Positions 10,254 to 20,024 of a DNA stretch of 64,000 nucleotides are shown one piece after another. The stretch lies in NCBI GenBank assembly GCA_021740995.1, contig JAIOYR010000003.1, positions 1 to 64,000 on the forward strand, read 5' to 3'. The stretch comes from Taibaiella sp. (GTDB lineage Bacteria > Bacteroidota > Bacteroidia > Chitinophagales > Chitinophagaceae). The translations under genes were made by a program, and so were the position numbers. The number at the start of each line of letters is the position of its first letter. Position 1 is the stretch's first letter. A model generated the notes under the pieces. The model saw only the letters and a program-made list of their open reading frames with translations, was not told where the DNA came from and made no database searches.

Positions 10254-11716
10254 GCGAAGAAATTTTAATCAAAGCCGAAAGCAGGAAAAGGACAGAAACA
10301 TTGCATGCCGGAAACGGTAATCAGAATCAGCACACACTGAAGAGTGCTGTAACGCTGCATGGAGTAGGGCTGCATACGGGCGCAGAAGTAACAATGACAA
10401 TGAAACCCGCTAATCCGGGTCATGGTATACGCTTTCAGCGGATTGATTTGCCCGAAAAGCCCATCGTGAAAGCAGATGTGGACTTCGTGGTAGATACGTC
10501 GCGTGGCACTACTATAGAGTATAATGGTGCCAGGGTAAGCACCATAGAGCATACAATGGCAGCACTGGTAGGACTGGGTGTAGACAATGTGCTCATAGAA
10601 ATGGACGGACCAGAAGTACCTATTATGGACGGAAGTTCCAAACAGTTTATGGAGGCAATAGAAAGTGCCGGTATAGATGAGCAGGAAGCCCGCCGCATCG
10701 TTTATTCTATAGACAGCAATATACACTACTACGACCCGGTAAAAAAGGTCGATATGCTGGCGCTGCCTTCCAACGATTACCAGATAACGGCACTCATAGA
10801 TTTCAACTCTCCCGTGCTGGGTACTCAGCATGCAGCACTGAAGCATATCTCGGAATTCAGAACAGAGATAGGCCCATGCCGAACCTTCTGCTTTTTGCAC
10901 GAGCTGGAATACCTGCTGGATAATAACCTGATAAAAGGAGGTGACCTCAGCAATGCGATAGTGGTAGTAGACAAGGTGGTAGAACCAGATGAGCTGGATA
11001 GACTTGCCAAGGTATTCAACAAGCAGAAGATAGAGGTGAAGCAGGAGGGCATACTCAACAATGTGCAGCTACACTTCACCAACGAGCCTGCACGGCACAA
11101 GTTGCTCGATGTAATAGGCGATCTGGCACTTGCCGGCCATGCCATAAAGGCGCATATCATAGCCAGCCGTCCTGGACATGCTACCAATGTGGAGTTTGCA
11201 AGGAAAATAAAACAATACATAAAGAAGAACAAGCACATAGCCGATATACCTCACTACGATCCATCGCAGGAGGCTATCTACGACATCAACCACATCACCA
11301 AGGTGCTCCCGCACAAGTTCCCTTTCCTCTTTGTAGACAAGATAATAGAGCTTAGCGATACACATGTGGTAGGGGTGAAAAGTGTCACCTTCAACGAGCA
11401 GTTTTTTCAGGGCCATTTTCCCGGCAATCCGGTAATGCCCGGAGTGCTGCAGATAGAGGCATTGGCACAAACCGGCGGCATATTGGCGCTCAACAATATC
11501 AGCGACCCCGAGAACTACGATACCTATTTTCTGAAAATAGACAAGGTGAAATTCAAGCAGATAGTACGCCCGGGCGACACGCTCATACTGAAGCTGGAGC
11601 TGCTCAGCCCCATTCGCCGCGGCATATGCGAGATGAAGGGAACCGCCTATGTTGGTAATAAACTGGCTACCGAAGCAGAACTGGTAGCACAACTCATAAG
11701 AAAAGATAAAAAATGA
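10250..11716 (+). CDS. lpxC/fabZ: Bifunctional LpxC deacetylase / FabZ dehydratase
   Basis: 488 residues. The N-terminal half is LpxC, the zinc deacetylase that commits UDP-acyl-GlcNAc to lipid A: SAVTLHGVGLHTG, the zinc His in STIEHTMAAL, and the HKLLDVIGD ligand pair. The C-terminal part from about residue 340 is FabZ, a 3-hydroxyacyl-ACP dehydratase: VLPHKFPFLFVD and the catalytic HFPGNPVMPGV segment. This fusion is characteristic of Bacteroidota. Translation starts at GTG inside the lpxD stop (GTGA). A roughly 28-residue polar extension precedes the LpxC domain, and no in-frame ATG exists before that domain. The stop overlaps lpxA (ATGA). Confidence 0.97.
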   Translation: MSEEILIKAESRKRTETLHAGNGNQNQHTLKSAVTLHGVGLHTGAEVTMTMKPANPGHGIRFQRIDLPEKPIVKADVDFVVDTSRGTTIEYNGARVSTIEHTMAALVGLGVDNVLIEMDGPEVPIMDGSSKQFMEAIESAGIDEQEARRIVYSIDSNIHYYDPVKKVDMLALPSNDYQITALIDFNSPVLGTQHAALKHISEFRTEIGPCRTFCFLHELEYLLDNNLIKGGDLSNAIVVVDKVVEPDELDRLAKVFNKQKIEVKQEGILNNVQLHFTNEPARHKLLDVIGDLALAGHAIKAHIIASRPGHATNVEFARKIKQYIKKNKHIADIPHYDPSQEAIYDINHITKVLPHKFPFLFVDKIIELSDTHVVGVKSVTFNEQFFQGHFPGNPVMPGVLQIEALAQTGGILALNNISDPENYDTYFLKIDKVKFKQIVRPGDTLILKLELLSPIRRGICEMKGTAYVGNKLATEAELVAQLIRKDKK

Positions 11717-12513
11717 TTCACCCGCTTACATACGTCCACCCGGACGCAAAGATTGCTCCCAATGTGAAGATAGACCCCTTCACCACTGTACATAAAAATG
11801 TAGAGATAGGAGAAGGTACCTGGATAGGGTCTAATGTAACCATAATGGAGGGCGCGCGCATAGGCAAGAACTGCCAGATATTTCCCAGCTCTATCATCTC
11901 TGCTATTCCTCAGGACCTCAAGTTCAAGGGAGAGGATACCATCACCATTATTGGCGACAATACCACTATTCGTGAGTGTGTAACCATAAACCGTGGCACT
12001 ACCGACCGTAATGCTACCAAGATAGGCAACAACTGCCTGATAATGGCATATACCCACATAGCCCACGACTGCGAAATAGGCAACCACTGTATCTTCTCAA
12101 ACAATACCACCCTGGCAGGCCACATCATAGTAGGCGACTGTGTGGTGCTGGCAGGTCTTACCGCCATTCAGCAGTTTGTGCGCATAGGCTCTCATGCCTT
12201 TGTAACTGGGGGCTCGCTGGTGCGCAAGGATATACCACCGTATGTGAAAGCAGCCCGCGAACCACTCTCCTACGTAGGTGTCAACTCGGTAGGGCTCAAG
12301 CGCCGCGGCTACTCTATAGAAAAGATCAACCACATACTCGACATTTACCGTATCCTGTTTGTGAGGGGCTATAATGTGTCTAAAGCGTTAAGTATAATAG
12401 AAACCGAAATACCGGTATCAGACGAGCGCGATGAGATTATCTCCTTTGTGCGTGATACCGGCAAAGGCATAATGAAAGGCTACATCCGCCGCCATACCGA
12501 GGATATGCCCTGA
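11713..12513 (+). CDS. lpxA: Acyl-ACP--UDP-N-acetylglucosamine O-acyltransferase
   Basis: 266 residues, the normal LpxA length. LpxA performs the first, reversible step of lipid A synthesis. Hexapeptide left-handed beta-helix (IAPNVKIDPF, IGEGTWIGSNV), the catalytic His in THIAHDCEIGNH, and the C-terminal helical domain (YVGVNSVGLKRRGYS) are all visible. The ATG overlaps the lpxC/fabZ stop by 4 bases. The operon ends 31 bases later at a strong terminator. Confidence 0.97.
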   Translation: MIHPLTYVHPDAKIAPNVKIDPFTTVHKNVEIGEGTWIGSNVTIMEGARIGKNCQIFPSSIISAIPQDLKFKGEDTITIIGDNTTIRECVTINRGTTDRNATKIGNNCLIMAYTHIAHDCEIGNHCIFSNNTTLAGHIIVGDCVVLAGLTAIQQFVRIGSHAFVTGGSLVRKDIPPYVKAAREPLSYVGVNSVGLKRRGYSIEKINHILDIYRILFVRGYNVSKALSIIETEIPVSDERDEIISFVRDTGKGIMKGYIRRHTEDMP

Positions 12514-12543
12514 GCCAAATAGCTTTCTTACTCCAAATATTCG

Positions 12544-12578
12544 AAACCCCTTGCCGGATAAGCAAGGGGTTTTCTTTT
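12544..12578 (+). terminator. Terminator of the lpx operon
   Basis: AAACCCCTTGC (12544-12554) pairs perfectly with GCAAGGGGTTT (12562-12572) around a 7-base loop, followed by a T-rich tail. Confidence 0.9.
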
Positions 12579-12640
12579 GGAATAATAAAAAAAAATAAAA
12601 AAAATAAAAAATTAGTATTTTTATTTAAGAAAGTTTTTCT

Positions 12641-12648
12641 TACATTTG
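12641..12648 (+). promoter_or_regulatory. -7 promoter element TACATTTG
   Basis: A perfect TAnnTTTG lies 64 bases before the start of the glycine/asparagine repeat gene, after a very A/T-rich tract (12581-12640). It follows the lpx terminator, so a new transcript probably begins near 12655. No clear TTG -33 element was found. Confidence 0.5.
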
Positions 12649-12712
12649 TTTTAGTGCTCGCGGCAACAGTGTAAATGATAACCCCTATTTATAACCTTTA
12701 AATACCTCTATT

Positions 12713-14863
12713 ATGGCAGCAGAATTTAACGATCCCTCATTTGGACAAACATTAAGATGCGATCTCGCAACAGGCACTGATGTTGGTGTTTTAGCAGCTA
12801 CCGCAGCATGCTCTGCAATAATTGGCGGACCATTTGGTACACCAGGCACACATGTCAATGATGCAGACCTGTCGGTGATACTGATGGGTAACAATAATGC
12901 TATAAACATATTTTCTTCAGGAACCCCACCGGTAAATAGTAGTTTCAATACAATAATAAATGGTGAAAATAATTCGCTTGTAGGATTTTACACAAGTATT
13001 TTTAGCGGTGATAAAAATTGTATTGATTCTGGTGGTGGGGCGAATACAATTCATAATGCCATTATTAGTGGGCGCAATAATATATTGTGTGGCAACGAGT
13101 ATCTGATGATAGGTAGCGGTGAACAACAGCTTATAACTGGTGGTAGTAGCTATGCCGGCATTATGACTGGCTGCTGCAATTTTATGATTACGAGTACTTT
13201 TTCAGTTTTGGCAGGTGGCGGCGAGAATTCCATCTGCTCAGGTGCTTATAATTCAATGGTTGGCGGTAATTGTAATGTGATACTTCAAAATTCCAATTTC
13301 TCAGCGCTGCACGGTGGTTGTTTTAATTCCTTAGTAGGGCAAGCCAGCTTTTTGGGAGGAGGCGGTAATAATACGTTAAGTTCGACTGCCGGTGCAGACT
13401 TTTCTGTTATTTCAGGTGGTGAGAATAACACCGTAGGAGCTAATCGCAGTTTTTTAGGTGGAGGTACGCAAAATACAATAAACAATACTGCAGATAATAG
13501 TTTTATTGGTGGTGGCAGTCTGCATCAAATACAGCCAAACGCACAGTTTTCATTTATAGGTGGAGGTTCTACAAACTTTATAGATACCACCCACTCATTT
13601 ATAGGTGGTGGTACCCTAAACAGAATTTGCACTAACTCAGCTCACAGCTTTATAGGTGGTGGTTGTAATAATCTTATTGCTGATGATAGTTTCTTCTCGG
13701 TAATAGTTGGTGGGCTCTCTAATTGTGTAGAGTCGGCTGTAGGTGGAGCTCAATACAATGTTATAGGTGGCGGTACCGCCAACAAAATACGTGCCGACGC
13801 CCCGTTTAGTTTTATTGCAGGTGGCAGCACTAATGAAGCCAATGTAGGTGTGTTCTCTGTGATTACCGGTGGTTCCGGAAATATAATTAATACAGGTACC
13901 GGCGCAGGTTCGGGCTATGCTTCTATAGACAATGGATTCAGAAACTGTGTATTGCCTGGTCAGGCTACCTCAAGTTACATTTCAATGATTAATGGAGAAA
14001 TGAACTGTGCACGTGGCAATCATATGTCCATCTTCAACGGTAGTAATAACGATACGGCGGGTACTTTTTCCTATGTAGGCAATGGTGACCAGAATCTTGT
14101 CATTAACCATTATGGTATGGTGCATAATGGGGTGCAGAACATAGTGCATAACGGCAGGCATGATAGCATCGGAGCAGGTATAAGCAATTGGATATGTGCC
14201 CCCGACAGCAATGGTTCATGTTTCAGCAGTATTGTAAATGGGCAATGCAATAGAATTACCTCTAGTGGTACGAGTGCCAGTACATATTCCAATCATGATA
14301 TTATAGGGAATGGTACTAATAACTGTATTTTTAATTCCTGTCTAAATATTATAGGAAGTGGAATGCAAAACTGTATTTTCAATGGGTCTAATGCCAACAT
14401 AATTGGTAGCGGTGAAAATAATACAATGGATCTTTCGACATGTAGAGCGGCTATCGTAAGTGGCGCCGAAAACCAAATTGTCAATTCCAGTTTCACATTT
14501 ATAGGAGGTGGAGTGAGTAACCAGATACAAACATCATCAAATCACAGTTTTATAGGTGGCGGTCAAAGTAATACTATTGGTGGAGCATCTCAGCAGCATT
14601 CCTTCATAGGTGGTGGCTCCAATAATACAATATCCGGTGGTTGTTCAGCAATAATTGGAGGCAGTGGCAATACAGTAACACACAACTATGCCAGCATTGT
14701 TGGTAATGGCCTGAATTCTGTAGCGGATGATACTTTCCATGTGTCTTGTGTGAATGCGGTAAATACACCGTTAACATCAGGAGCTCTTCCTCCCGGAACC
14801 ATATTCAGGTATGCGGGTGGGGCTCTTCCTCCTGGTGCATTACCACTTTATATTATGCCGTAA
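12713..14863 (+). CDS. Glycine/asparagine short-repeat protein, predicted beta-roll fibre
   Basis: 716 residues of unrecognised family. Residues 52-673 are about 36 copies of a 15-22-residue unit built on S-F-I-x-G-G-G-x-x-N-x-I (for example HSFIGGGCNNLI, DFSVISGGENNTV). One hydrophobic strand and one G-G-x-x-N turn per unit suggests a parallel beta-roll. The spacing is reminiscent of the YadA-type trimeric adhesin head, but the sequence is not the same. There is no signal peptide and no T9SS domain. The C-terminus carries two GALPPG motifs and ends in LPLYIMP, which could be a trimerisation or attachment tip. Six bases separate it from the secreted NHL-repeat gene. It reads as more A/T-rich than the lpx genes before it. 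Fibre or adhesin is inference only. Confidence 0.75.
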   Translation: MAAEFNDPSFGQTLRCDLATGTDVGVLAATAACSAIIGGPFGTPGTHVNDADLSVILMGNNNAINIFSSGTPPVNSSFNTIINGENNSLVGFYTSIFSGDKNCIDSGGGANTIHNAIISGRNNILCGNEYLMIGSGEQQLITGGSSYAGIMTGCCNFMITSTFSVLAGGGENSICSGAYNSMVGGNCNVILQNSNFSALHGGCFNSLVGQASFLGGGGNNTLSSTAGADFSVISGGENNTVGANRSFLGGGTQNTINNTADNSFIGGGSLHQIQPNAQFSFIGGGSTNFIDTTHSFIGGGTLNRICTNSAHSFIGGGCNNLIADDSFFSVIVGGLSNCVESAVGGAQYNVIGGGTANKIRADAPFSFIAGGSTNEANVGVFSVITGGSGNIINTGTGAGSGYASIDNGFRNCVLPGQATSSYISMINGEMNCARGNHMSIFNGSNNDTAGTFSYVGNGDQNLVINHYGMVHNGVQNIVHNGRHDSIGAGISNWICAPDSNGSCFSSIVNGQCNRITSSGTSASTYSNHDIIGNGTNNCIFNSCLNIIGSGMQNCIFNGSNANIIGSGENNTMDLSTCRAAIVSGAENQIVNSSFTFIGGGVSNQIQTSSNHSFIGGGQSNTIGGASQQHSFIGGGSNNTISGGCSAIIGGSGNTVTHNYASIVGNGLNSVADDTFHVSCVNAVNTPLTSGALPPGTIFRYAGGALPPGALPLYIMP
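12866..14731 (+). repeat. About 36 tandem SFIGGGxxNxI units
   Basis: Coding repeat of 45-66 nt per unit. DNA-level cores such as TTTATAGGTGGTGG recur (for example near 13610, 13650, 14550 and 14605), while linkers between cores vary in length and sequence. Confidence 0.85.
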
Positions 14864-14869
14864 AAACTT

Positions 14870-16207
14870 GTGATTTTGCATAAAACCATTTTGATAACCT
14901 ACATACTATTAACTAGCTTTCTTTTGACGAAAGGGCAGATTATTAGTACAGTTGCCGGAGGTGGCAGTGGAGGAGATGGCGTGCCGGCTACAGCTGGTTC
15001 TGTTTATAACCCGAACGGAATGGCATTTGATAAAAAGGGTAACTTATATTTTTGTAGCAATCTTGGCCATAAAGTTTGGAAGGTAGATATTCACGGGATT
15101 TTGACTACAGTAGCTGGGGTAGGTACTGCGGGCTACTCTGGAGACGGGGGAGCCGCATTACATGCACAACTCAATCAACCAACAGACTTGGCAATAGATA
15201 ATGCTGGAAATATAATAATTGCGGATGCGGCAAATAATCGAATAAGGAAAATAGATGTGTCTACTGGTATTATCAAAACAATAGCAGGAACAGGTGTTAT
15301 GGGGTATCATGGAGATGGAGGTTCTGCAATGAGCGCAATATTTAATCAGCCATCATGCGTTTGTTTGGGTAACGATGGAAGTGTATACATCGGAGATTAT
15401 GGGAACTATAGAGTACGTAAAATAGACCTTATGGGTAATGTACAAACTTATGCGGGTAATGGTTTGTCTGGTTGGGGAGGTGATGGAGGGCCTGCAACGA
15501 ACGCATTTTGTAGCCCTCAAACTTGTATTAGAATGGATAGATTTGAAAACTTATACATTGCTGAGTGGGGTAATGGCGTTGTAAGGAGGGTAAGCTCAAT
15601 GGGAATTATTGAGACTCTTGCTGGTGATACAACATCTTACAGCTACAATGGAGATAATATACCAGCAAAAAATTGCCATTTAGCACCTGCATACCTTAGT
15701 GTAAGTGAAGAAGGTATTTTATATGTGTCTGATTATAATAACCATAGAATAAGAGTTATAAAAAAGAATGGTTATATCCACACGGTTTCTGGTAACGGTA
15801 CTGGAAGTAACACAGGGGATAACGGAGAAGCTATCGCTGCTACCGTTCATTTACCGACAGGTCAATCATTAGACTCTTGTGGAAATTTGTATTTTGGACA
15901 GAATGGGACCCCCCGCATCCGTAAAATCGCCTTCAATCCCACCTGTGCGCCCACAAGTATAGCAGATGCCGGAAAGGAAGATAAAAGTATTTCCATCCAC
16001 CCCAATCCCGCTACCACCCACATCTCCATCACCTTAGGCACTGCTATCAATACTGTAGTTATCACCAATATGCTTGGGCAATCGTTCTACAACCATACAA
16101 TGGTAAAATCTACTGAAAAAGCAGAAGTAGATATCAGCCACCTGCCACCGGGTATGTATCTGGTAAGGGTAAATGATAAGTGGGTGCAGCGGTTTATGAA
16201 GGAGTAA
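14870..16207 (+). CDS. Secreted NHL-repeat beta-propeller protein with T9SS sorting domain
   Basis: 445 residues. An N-terminal signal peptide (ILLTSFLLTKGQ, cut near residue 22) precedes six NHL-like blades with the recurring pattern TVAGxGxxGxxGDGGxA, PxxLAxDxxGNIxxAD, NNRIRKI. The C-terminal 80 residues (IHPNPATTHISI, NMLGQSF, LPPGMYLVRV) form a T9SS type A sorting domain, so the protein is exported across the outer membrane. The start is GTG at 14870 (TTG at 14876 is the alternative), 6 bases after the repeat protein stop, so the two are probably one operon. Binding partner unknown; NHL propellers usually bind proteins or glycans. Confidence 0.88.
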   Translation: MILHKTILITYILLTSFLLTKGQIISTVAGGGSGGDGVPATAGSVYNPNGMAFDKKGNLYFCSNLGHKVWKVDIHGILTTVAGVGTAGYSGDGGAALHAQLNQPTDLAIDNAGNIIIADAANNRIRKIDVSTGIIKTIAGTGVMGYHGDGGSAMSAIFNQPSCVCLGNDGSVYIGDYGNYRVRKIDLMGNVQTYAGNGLSGWGGDGGPATNAFCSPQTCIRMDRFENLYIAEWGNGVVRRVSSMGIIETLAGDTTSYSYNGDNIPAKNCHLAPAYLSVSEEGILYVSDYNNHRIRVIKKNGYIHTVSGNGTGSNTGDNGEAIAATVHLPTGQSLDSCGNLYFGQNGTPRIRKIAFNPTCAPTSIADAGKEDKSISIHPNPATTHISITLGTAINTVVITNMLGQSFYNHTMVKSTEKAEVDISHLPPGMYLVRVNDKWVQRFMKE

Positions 16208-16236
16208 GATATGCTGCAATCACTTTTTATTTTACG

Positions 16237-16296
16237 ACTTTCAACTTTCAACTTTCTACTCACAACCTTCTACTTTCTACTTTCAACCTTCTACTC
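16237..16296. repeat. Pyrimidine-rich iterons (CTTTCAA / CTTTCTAC / CCTTCTAC)
   Basis: A run of 7-8-base units (CTTTCAA twice, then alternating CTTTCTAC and CCTTCTAC) fills the gap between the NHL gene and the next start codon. It is one of several short-unit iteron tracts in non-coding parts of this window. Confidence 0.7.
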
Positions 16297-16300
16297 TAAA

Positions 16301-17176
16301 ATGAAAATCGTATTTCAGGTAAATGGCGGCATAGGCAAGAGCATAGCCGCCACCGCTGTATGCAGCGCCATAAAGAAGCAATACCCCAATAGTGAACTGA
16401 TAGTGATATCCGGCTACCCCGATGTGTTTGCCCCAAACCCCGATGTGGCTATGTCGCTCACCCATCAGAACCTCAACTACTTTTATCCGCAGCATATAGA
16501 GGGTAAGGATACCTTGCTGATGCTGCATGACCCCTACCACGATACGGATTTTATATACCAGCGCGGGCATCTTATAGAGGTGTGGTGCCGCTTATGTGGC
16601 GTGGCCTACAATGGCGAGCTGCCCCGGCTGTTCCTTACTGCCAAGGAGCGCACTCAGTACGCGTCTATGTTTGCCTCGCCCCGCCCTATACTGGTGCTGC
16701 AGACCAATGGCGGCATATCGCCGCAGGGCGACAAATACTCCTGGCCACGGGATATGCCCATAGCCACCGCACAGACAGTAGTAAACGCTATGGCACAAGA
16801 CTACAACATAGTGCACATTCGCCGCCAGGACCAACTGGCACTGCAAGGCGTATACCCCGTTACTGCCGATTTTCGCCCCCTAACAGTGCTTATAAGCATG
16901 AGTGCAAAGCGGCTGTTTATAGACAGTTTTGCACAGCACACAGCCGCAGCACTGGGTCTGCCATCGGTAGTCTGCTGGATAGCCAATGTGCCATCACAGT
17001 TTGGCTACGAAATGCACACCAATATTATAGCCCATCCTCCCACACTGCCACCAGAGCTCCGCAACTCCGTTTTTACTAGGTACAACATCACCGGTCAGGT
17101 CACAGAATTCCCCTACCACAATGAAGATGAGATCTTCGATGCAGACAGCATTATAGCAGCACTGAGGGAGAATTAG
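16301..17176 (+). CDS. Glycosyltransferase family 9-like protein
   Basis: 291 residues. A GT-B type opening (MKIVFQVNGGIGKSI) is followed by a C-terminal DSFAQHTAAALGLPSVVCW segment, typical of heptosyltransferase-like GT9 enzymes that extend lipopolysaccharide cores or glycans. The frame is open for 30 codons upstream, but these are encoded by the pyrimidine iterons and read as low-complexity Leu/Phe/Thr/Ser, so the ATG at 16301 is preferred. Acceptor and donor unknown. It lies not far from the lpx genes, which fits an envelope role but proves nothing. Confidence 0.7.
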   Translation: MKIVFQVNGGIGKSIAATAVCSAIKKQYPNSELIVISGYPDVFAPNPDVAMSLTHQNLNYFYPQHIEGKDTLLMLHDPYHDTDFIYQRGHLIEVWCRLCGVAYNGELPRLFLTAKERTQYASMFASPRPILVLQTNGGISPQGDKYSWPRDMPIATAQTVVNAMAQDYNIVHIRRQDQLALQGVYPVTADFRPLTVLISMSAKRLFIDSFAQHTAAALGLPSVVCWIANVPSQFGYEMHTNIIAHPPTLPPELRNSVFTRYNITGQVTEFPYHNEDEIFDADSIIAALREN

Positions 17177-17258
17177 CAGTCGGCGGTCACCCGAAAAACA
17201 CAATAGTGTCTCTTGGGAAAGTCGTAAGGTTTTTATTTTGGTCGTTGCTATCAGTCAA

Positions 17259-18050
17259 CTAAAACATTCTTCTCACCATCCTCAATTGATGGGTGCGTTT
17301 TTTCAGCGCAATGCTGATGATGCCGTGCTGGTCTATACGGTCTATTACCACCCGTCCGGTGCTATCAGTAGCGTGAATGATGGTTTCATTGTCCAGTAGC
17401 ATGCCCACATGGTTTATATGTCCTTCCTTTTCATCGAAGAAGGCGAGATCGCCACACTTGCCATGTACCAGAAAGTCCACTAATTCACCCTGTGTGGCCT
17501 GCTGGCTGGCATCGCGTAGCAGGCGGTGATTGCATAGTTTGTATACCATTTGTGTGAACCCCGAACAGTCTATACCCCATGTGCTGCGGCCGCCCCACAG
17601 GTAGGGTGTGTGCAGGTATAGTTTGGCTAATTGGCTCAGATTAGCGCAGCTGAGTTCAGTGACTCCGTTTTTGATTTTTGTTCCTTTAAACTTCCCTGTT
17701 TCGTTCCCTATTTTAATACTCCCTGATTTCATGCCATGCAGCTCGCTACCCACAGGTAGCAGCAGTTCGTTCTGCGGCATTATCAGTCTCCCTGTTGCAT
17801 CGCCCGAAATGTATTTGGCATCCTTCCTGTATTCTTTTTTTTGTATTACGGTCAGTTGCGATAGCTTGCACCAGCCTTCATAGTCATCCCAGGCACAGCG
17901 AATTTTCGCCCAGTCACGGTTGTTGGTCTGCTGTATTTCGGCTTTTTCGCCAAACAGCATTTGGGTAGTTTGCTCTGCCGTATGGAATGGCTCTTTTCTT
18001 ACCGGTAATACCGGGACATTACAGTAAGAATACCCTAAAACCATTGCCAT
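17259..18050 (-). CDS. NlpC/P60 (C40) cysteine peptidase with SH3-like domain
   Basis: 263 residues. An N-terminal SH3-like part (residues 1-90, CNVPVLPVRKEP, AKIRCAWDDYEGWC) precedes a C40 peptidase domain: catalytic Cys in GIDCSGFTQMVYK, His in INHVGMLLD, and a third residue in TIIHATD. Such enzymes cleave gamma-D-Glu-diaminopimelate bonds in peptidoglycan peptides. I place the start at ATG 18050, because the family begins just before the CNVPVLPVR strand and a promoter-like sequence sits at 18081-18088; an upstream start at 18095 is open but would overlap that element. No obvious signal peptide, so it may act on recycled muropeptides. Confidence 0.85.
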   Translation of the reverse strand: MAMVLGYSYCNVPVLPVRKEPFHTAEQTTQMLFGEKAEIQQTNNRDWAKIRCAWDDYEGWCKLSQLTVIQKKEYRKDAKYISGDATGRLIMPQNELLLPVGSELHGMKSGSIKIGNETGKFKGTKIKNGVTELSCANLSQLAKLYLHTPYLWGGRSTWGIDCSGFTQMVYKLCNHRLLRDASQQATQGELVDFLVHGKCGDLAFFDEKEGHINHVGMLLDNETIIHATDSTGRVVIDRIDQHGIISIALKKRTHQLRMVRRMF

Positions 18051-18080
18051 AGCTGAGTTATTGTAGTTATCAGTTGGGGG

Positions 18081-18088
18081 TAAAGTTA
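18081..18088 (-). promoter_or_regulatory. Possible -7 element TAACTTTA
   Basis: One mismatch to TAnnTTTG on the minus strand, 31 bases before the preferred start of the NlpC/P60 gene. Weak on its own. Confidence 0.3.
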
Positions 18089-18281
18089 CTACCACAGATT
18101 ATTCTGTCAGAAATTAGTTTCTAACATTACGTTATTATATGTATACAACCCATTTTAGCATCTACCAAAATCTTTTATTAACTTAGCACGCTAATATCAA
18201 ACCCATCTGTATTATTATTATATTAAAAATATATGCGGGTAGAAACAATGAATATTCATCATATAAAATCTTTAAACAATT

Positions 18282-19856
18282 ATGGGACCCACCATCATAG
18301 CCGTTATCGTAGCGATAGGGGCTTTAATCATAGGTATTTTTCTCGGCAAGATGATTTTTGCCAAGAACACAAAACAACAGGTAGATGATGCCGAAGCACT
18401 GGCAAAAAAGACAATTGAAGACGCTAAAACACTGGCTGAGACACTAAAAGAAAAGAAAATACTTGAGGCAAAGGAACATTTTCTACAATTAAAAAGCACA
18501 CACGAAAAAGACGTAACACAACGCAATCAGAAACTTGTAGAAAACGAAAACAAACTCAAACAACAGCAACAGCAGCTCAACGATAAGACATCTGCGGTGC
18601 AAAGGCAGGTACAGGAAAATGAGGCGCTGAAGGAAAGTCTCGAAAATCAGGTTAAAGCCTTCAATATCAAGAAGGTAGAGCTCGACAAGCATCACGAAGA
18701 GCATGTGAAGCGTCTTGAAAAAGTTGCCGGTCTGTCTGCAGAGCAGGCTAAGACTGAGCTAATGGAGGTGGTGAAGGAAGAAGCCCGCACCCGTGCCATG
18801 GCACATGTAAAGGAAATAATGGAGGAGGCCAAGGTCAATGCATCGAAGGAGGCCAAAAAGATTATTATCCAGAGCATACAGCGCCTTGGCTCAGAGCAGG
18901 CTATTGAAAATGCTATTACTGTTTTCAACCTCGAAAGTGATGAGATTAAGGGTCAGATCATTGGTCGCGAAGGGCGCAATATCCGTGCGCTTGAGGCGGC
19001 TACAGGTGTTGACCTCGTGATTGACGATACTCCGGAAGCAATAGTCCTAAGTTGTTTCGACCCGCTACGTAGAGAGATTGCACGCCTTTCGTTGCAACGC
19101 CTCGTTCAGGATGGTCGTATACACCCTGCCCGTATTGAGGAGGTGGTAGAGAAAACCAAGAAACAACTGGAAGAGCAGATAATGGAAATAGGCGAGCGCA
19201 CTATTATTGAGCTTGGTGTACATGGTCTTCACAAAGACCTGGTGCGTCTGGTGGGTAAAATGCGTTTCCGCTCATCTTATGGTCAAAACCTCCTGATGCA
19301 CTCCAAAGAAGTGGCCAATCTGTGTGGCATAATGGCATCGGAGCTGGGCATGGGGCAGAAAGTGGTGAAACTTGCCAAGCGCGCCGGCTTGCTGCATGAT
19401 ATAGGTAAAGTGCCGGATGAAGAAACAGAATTGAGCCACGCATTGCTGGGTGCCAAGGTGGCAGAGCGCTGCGGAGAGCATGCCTCTATAGTGAATGCCA
19501 TAGGCGCTCACCACGATGAAATGGAGATGCTCTATATCATATCTCCTATAGTACAGGCGTGCGACTCTATAAGTGGTGCAAGGCCGGGTGCAAGGCGCGA
19601 AATGATGCAAAGCTATATGCAGCGTATCAAAGACCTCGAGAATCTGGCTATGGCATATACCGGAGTTGAAAAGGCGTATGCTATACAGGCCGGACGTGAG
19701 CTGCGAGTAATGGTAGAAGCAGATAAAATAAATGATGCCGAAAGCCAGAAACTTTCATTCGAAATTGCAGATAAGATACAAAAGGAAATGCAATACCCCG
19801 GTCAGGTTAAAGTAACTGTAATCAGAGAGCTGAGAGCAGTGAATGTGGCTAGGTAA
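18282..19856 (+). CDS. rny: Ribonuclease Y
   Basis: 524 residues, the standard length. Membrane-anchored endoribonuclease that starts mRNA decay. N-terminal transmembrane helix (residues 3-24, [18 protein letters not shown]), a long coiled coil (30-180, rich in E/K/Q), a KH RNA-binding domain ([15 protein letters not shown] at about 225), then an HD domain with H in [13 protein letters not shown] in [12 protein letters not shown], and GAHHDEME. A terminator lies 24 bases past the stop; transcribed as a single gene. Confidence 0.97.
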   Translation: MGPTIIAVIVAIGALIIGIFLGKMIFAKNTKQQVDDAEALAKKTIEDAKTLAETLKEKKILEAKEHFLQLKSTHEKDVTQRNQKLVENENKLKQQQQQLNDKTSAVQRQVQENEALKESLENQVKAFNIKKVELDKHHEEHVKRLEKVAGLSAEQAKTELMEVVKEEARTRAMAHVKEIMEEAKVNASKEAKKIIIQSIQRLGSEQAIENAITVFNLESDEIKGQIIGREGRNIRALEAATGVDLVIDDTPEAIVLSCFDPLRREIARLSLQRLVQDGRIHPARIEEVVEKTKKQLEEQIMEIGERTIIELGVHGLHKDLVRLVGKMRFRSSYGQNLLMHSKEVANLCGIMASELGMGQKVVKLAKRAGLLHDIGKVPDEETELSHALLGAKVAERCGEHASIVNAIGAHHDEMEMLYIISPIVQACDSISGARPGARREMMQSYMQRIKDLENLAMAYTGVEKAYAIQAGRELRVMVEADKINDAESQKLSFEIADKIQKEMQYPGQVKVTVIRELRAVNVAR

Positions 19857-19879
19857 AATTAGATATTCTATTATTTAAA

Positions 19880-19908
19880 GTATCCCTCAATGAGGGATAC
19901 TTTTTTTT
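19880..19908 (+). terminator. Terminator of rny
   Basis: GTATCCCTCA (19880-19889) and TGAGGGATAC (19891-19900) form a tight hairpin followed by eight T. Confidence 0.93.
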
Positions 19909-19997
19909 ATGCTACACCCCTCTGTTGTTATCTGATATCAAATTAGATTCCGTTTGCTTCACTTAAAAAAGGTTTACCCTTTGTCTAATACATCTCC

Positions 19998-20005
19998 TAT
20001 TTTTG
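19998..20005 (+). promoter_or_regulatory. -7 promoter element TATTTTTG
   Basis: A perfect TAnnTTTG 19 bases before the ftcD start codon, predicting a leader of only about 10-15 bases. Confidence 0.55.
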
Positions 20006-20024
20006 CACCCTCAATACAACCACG

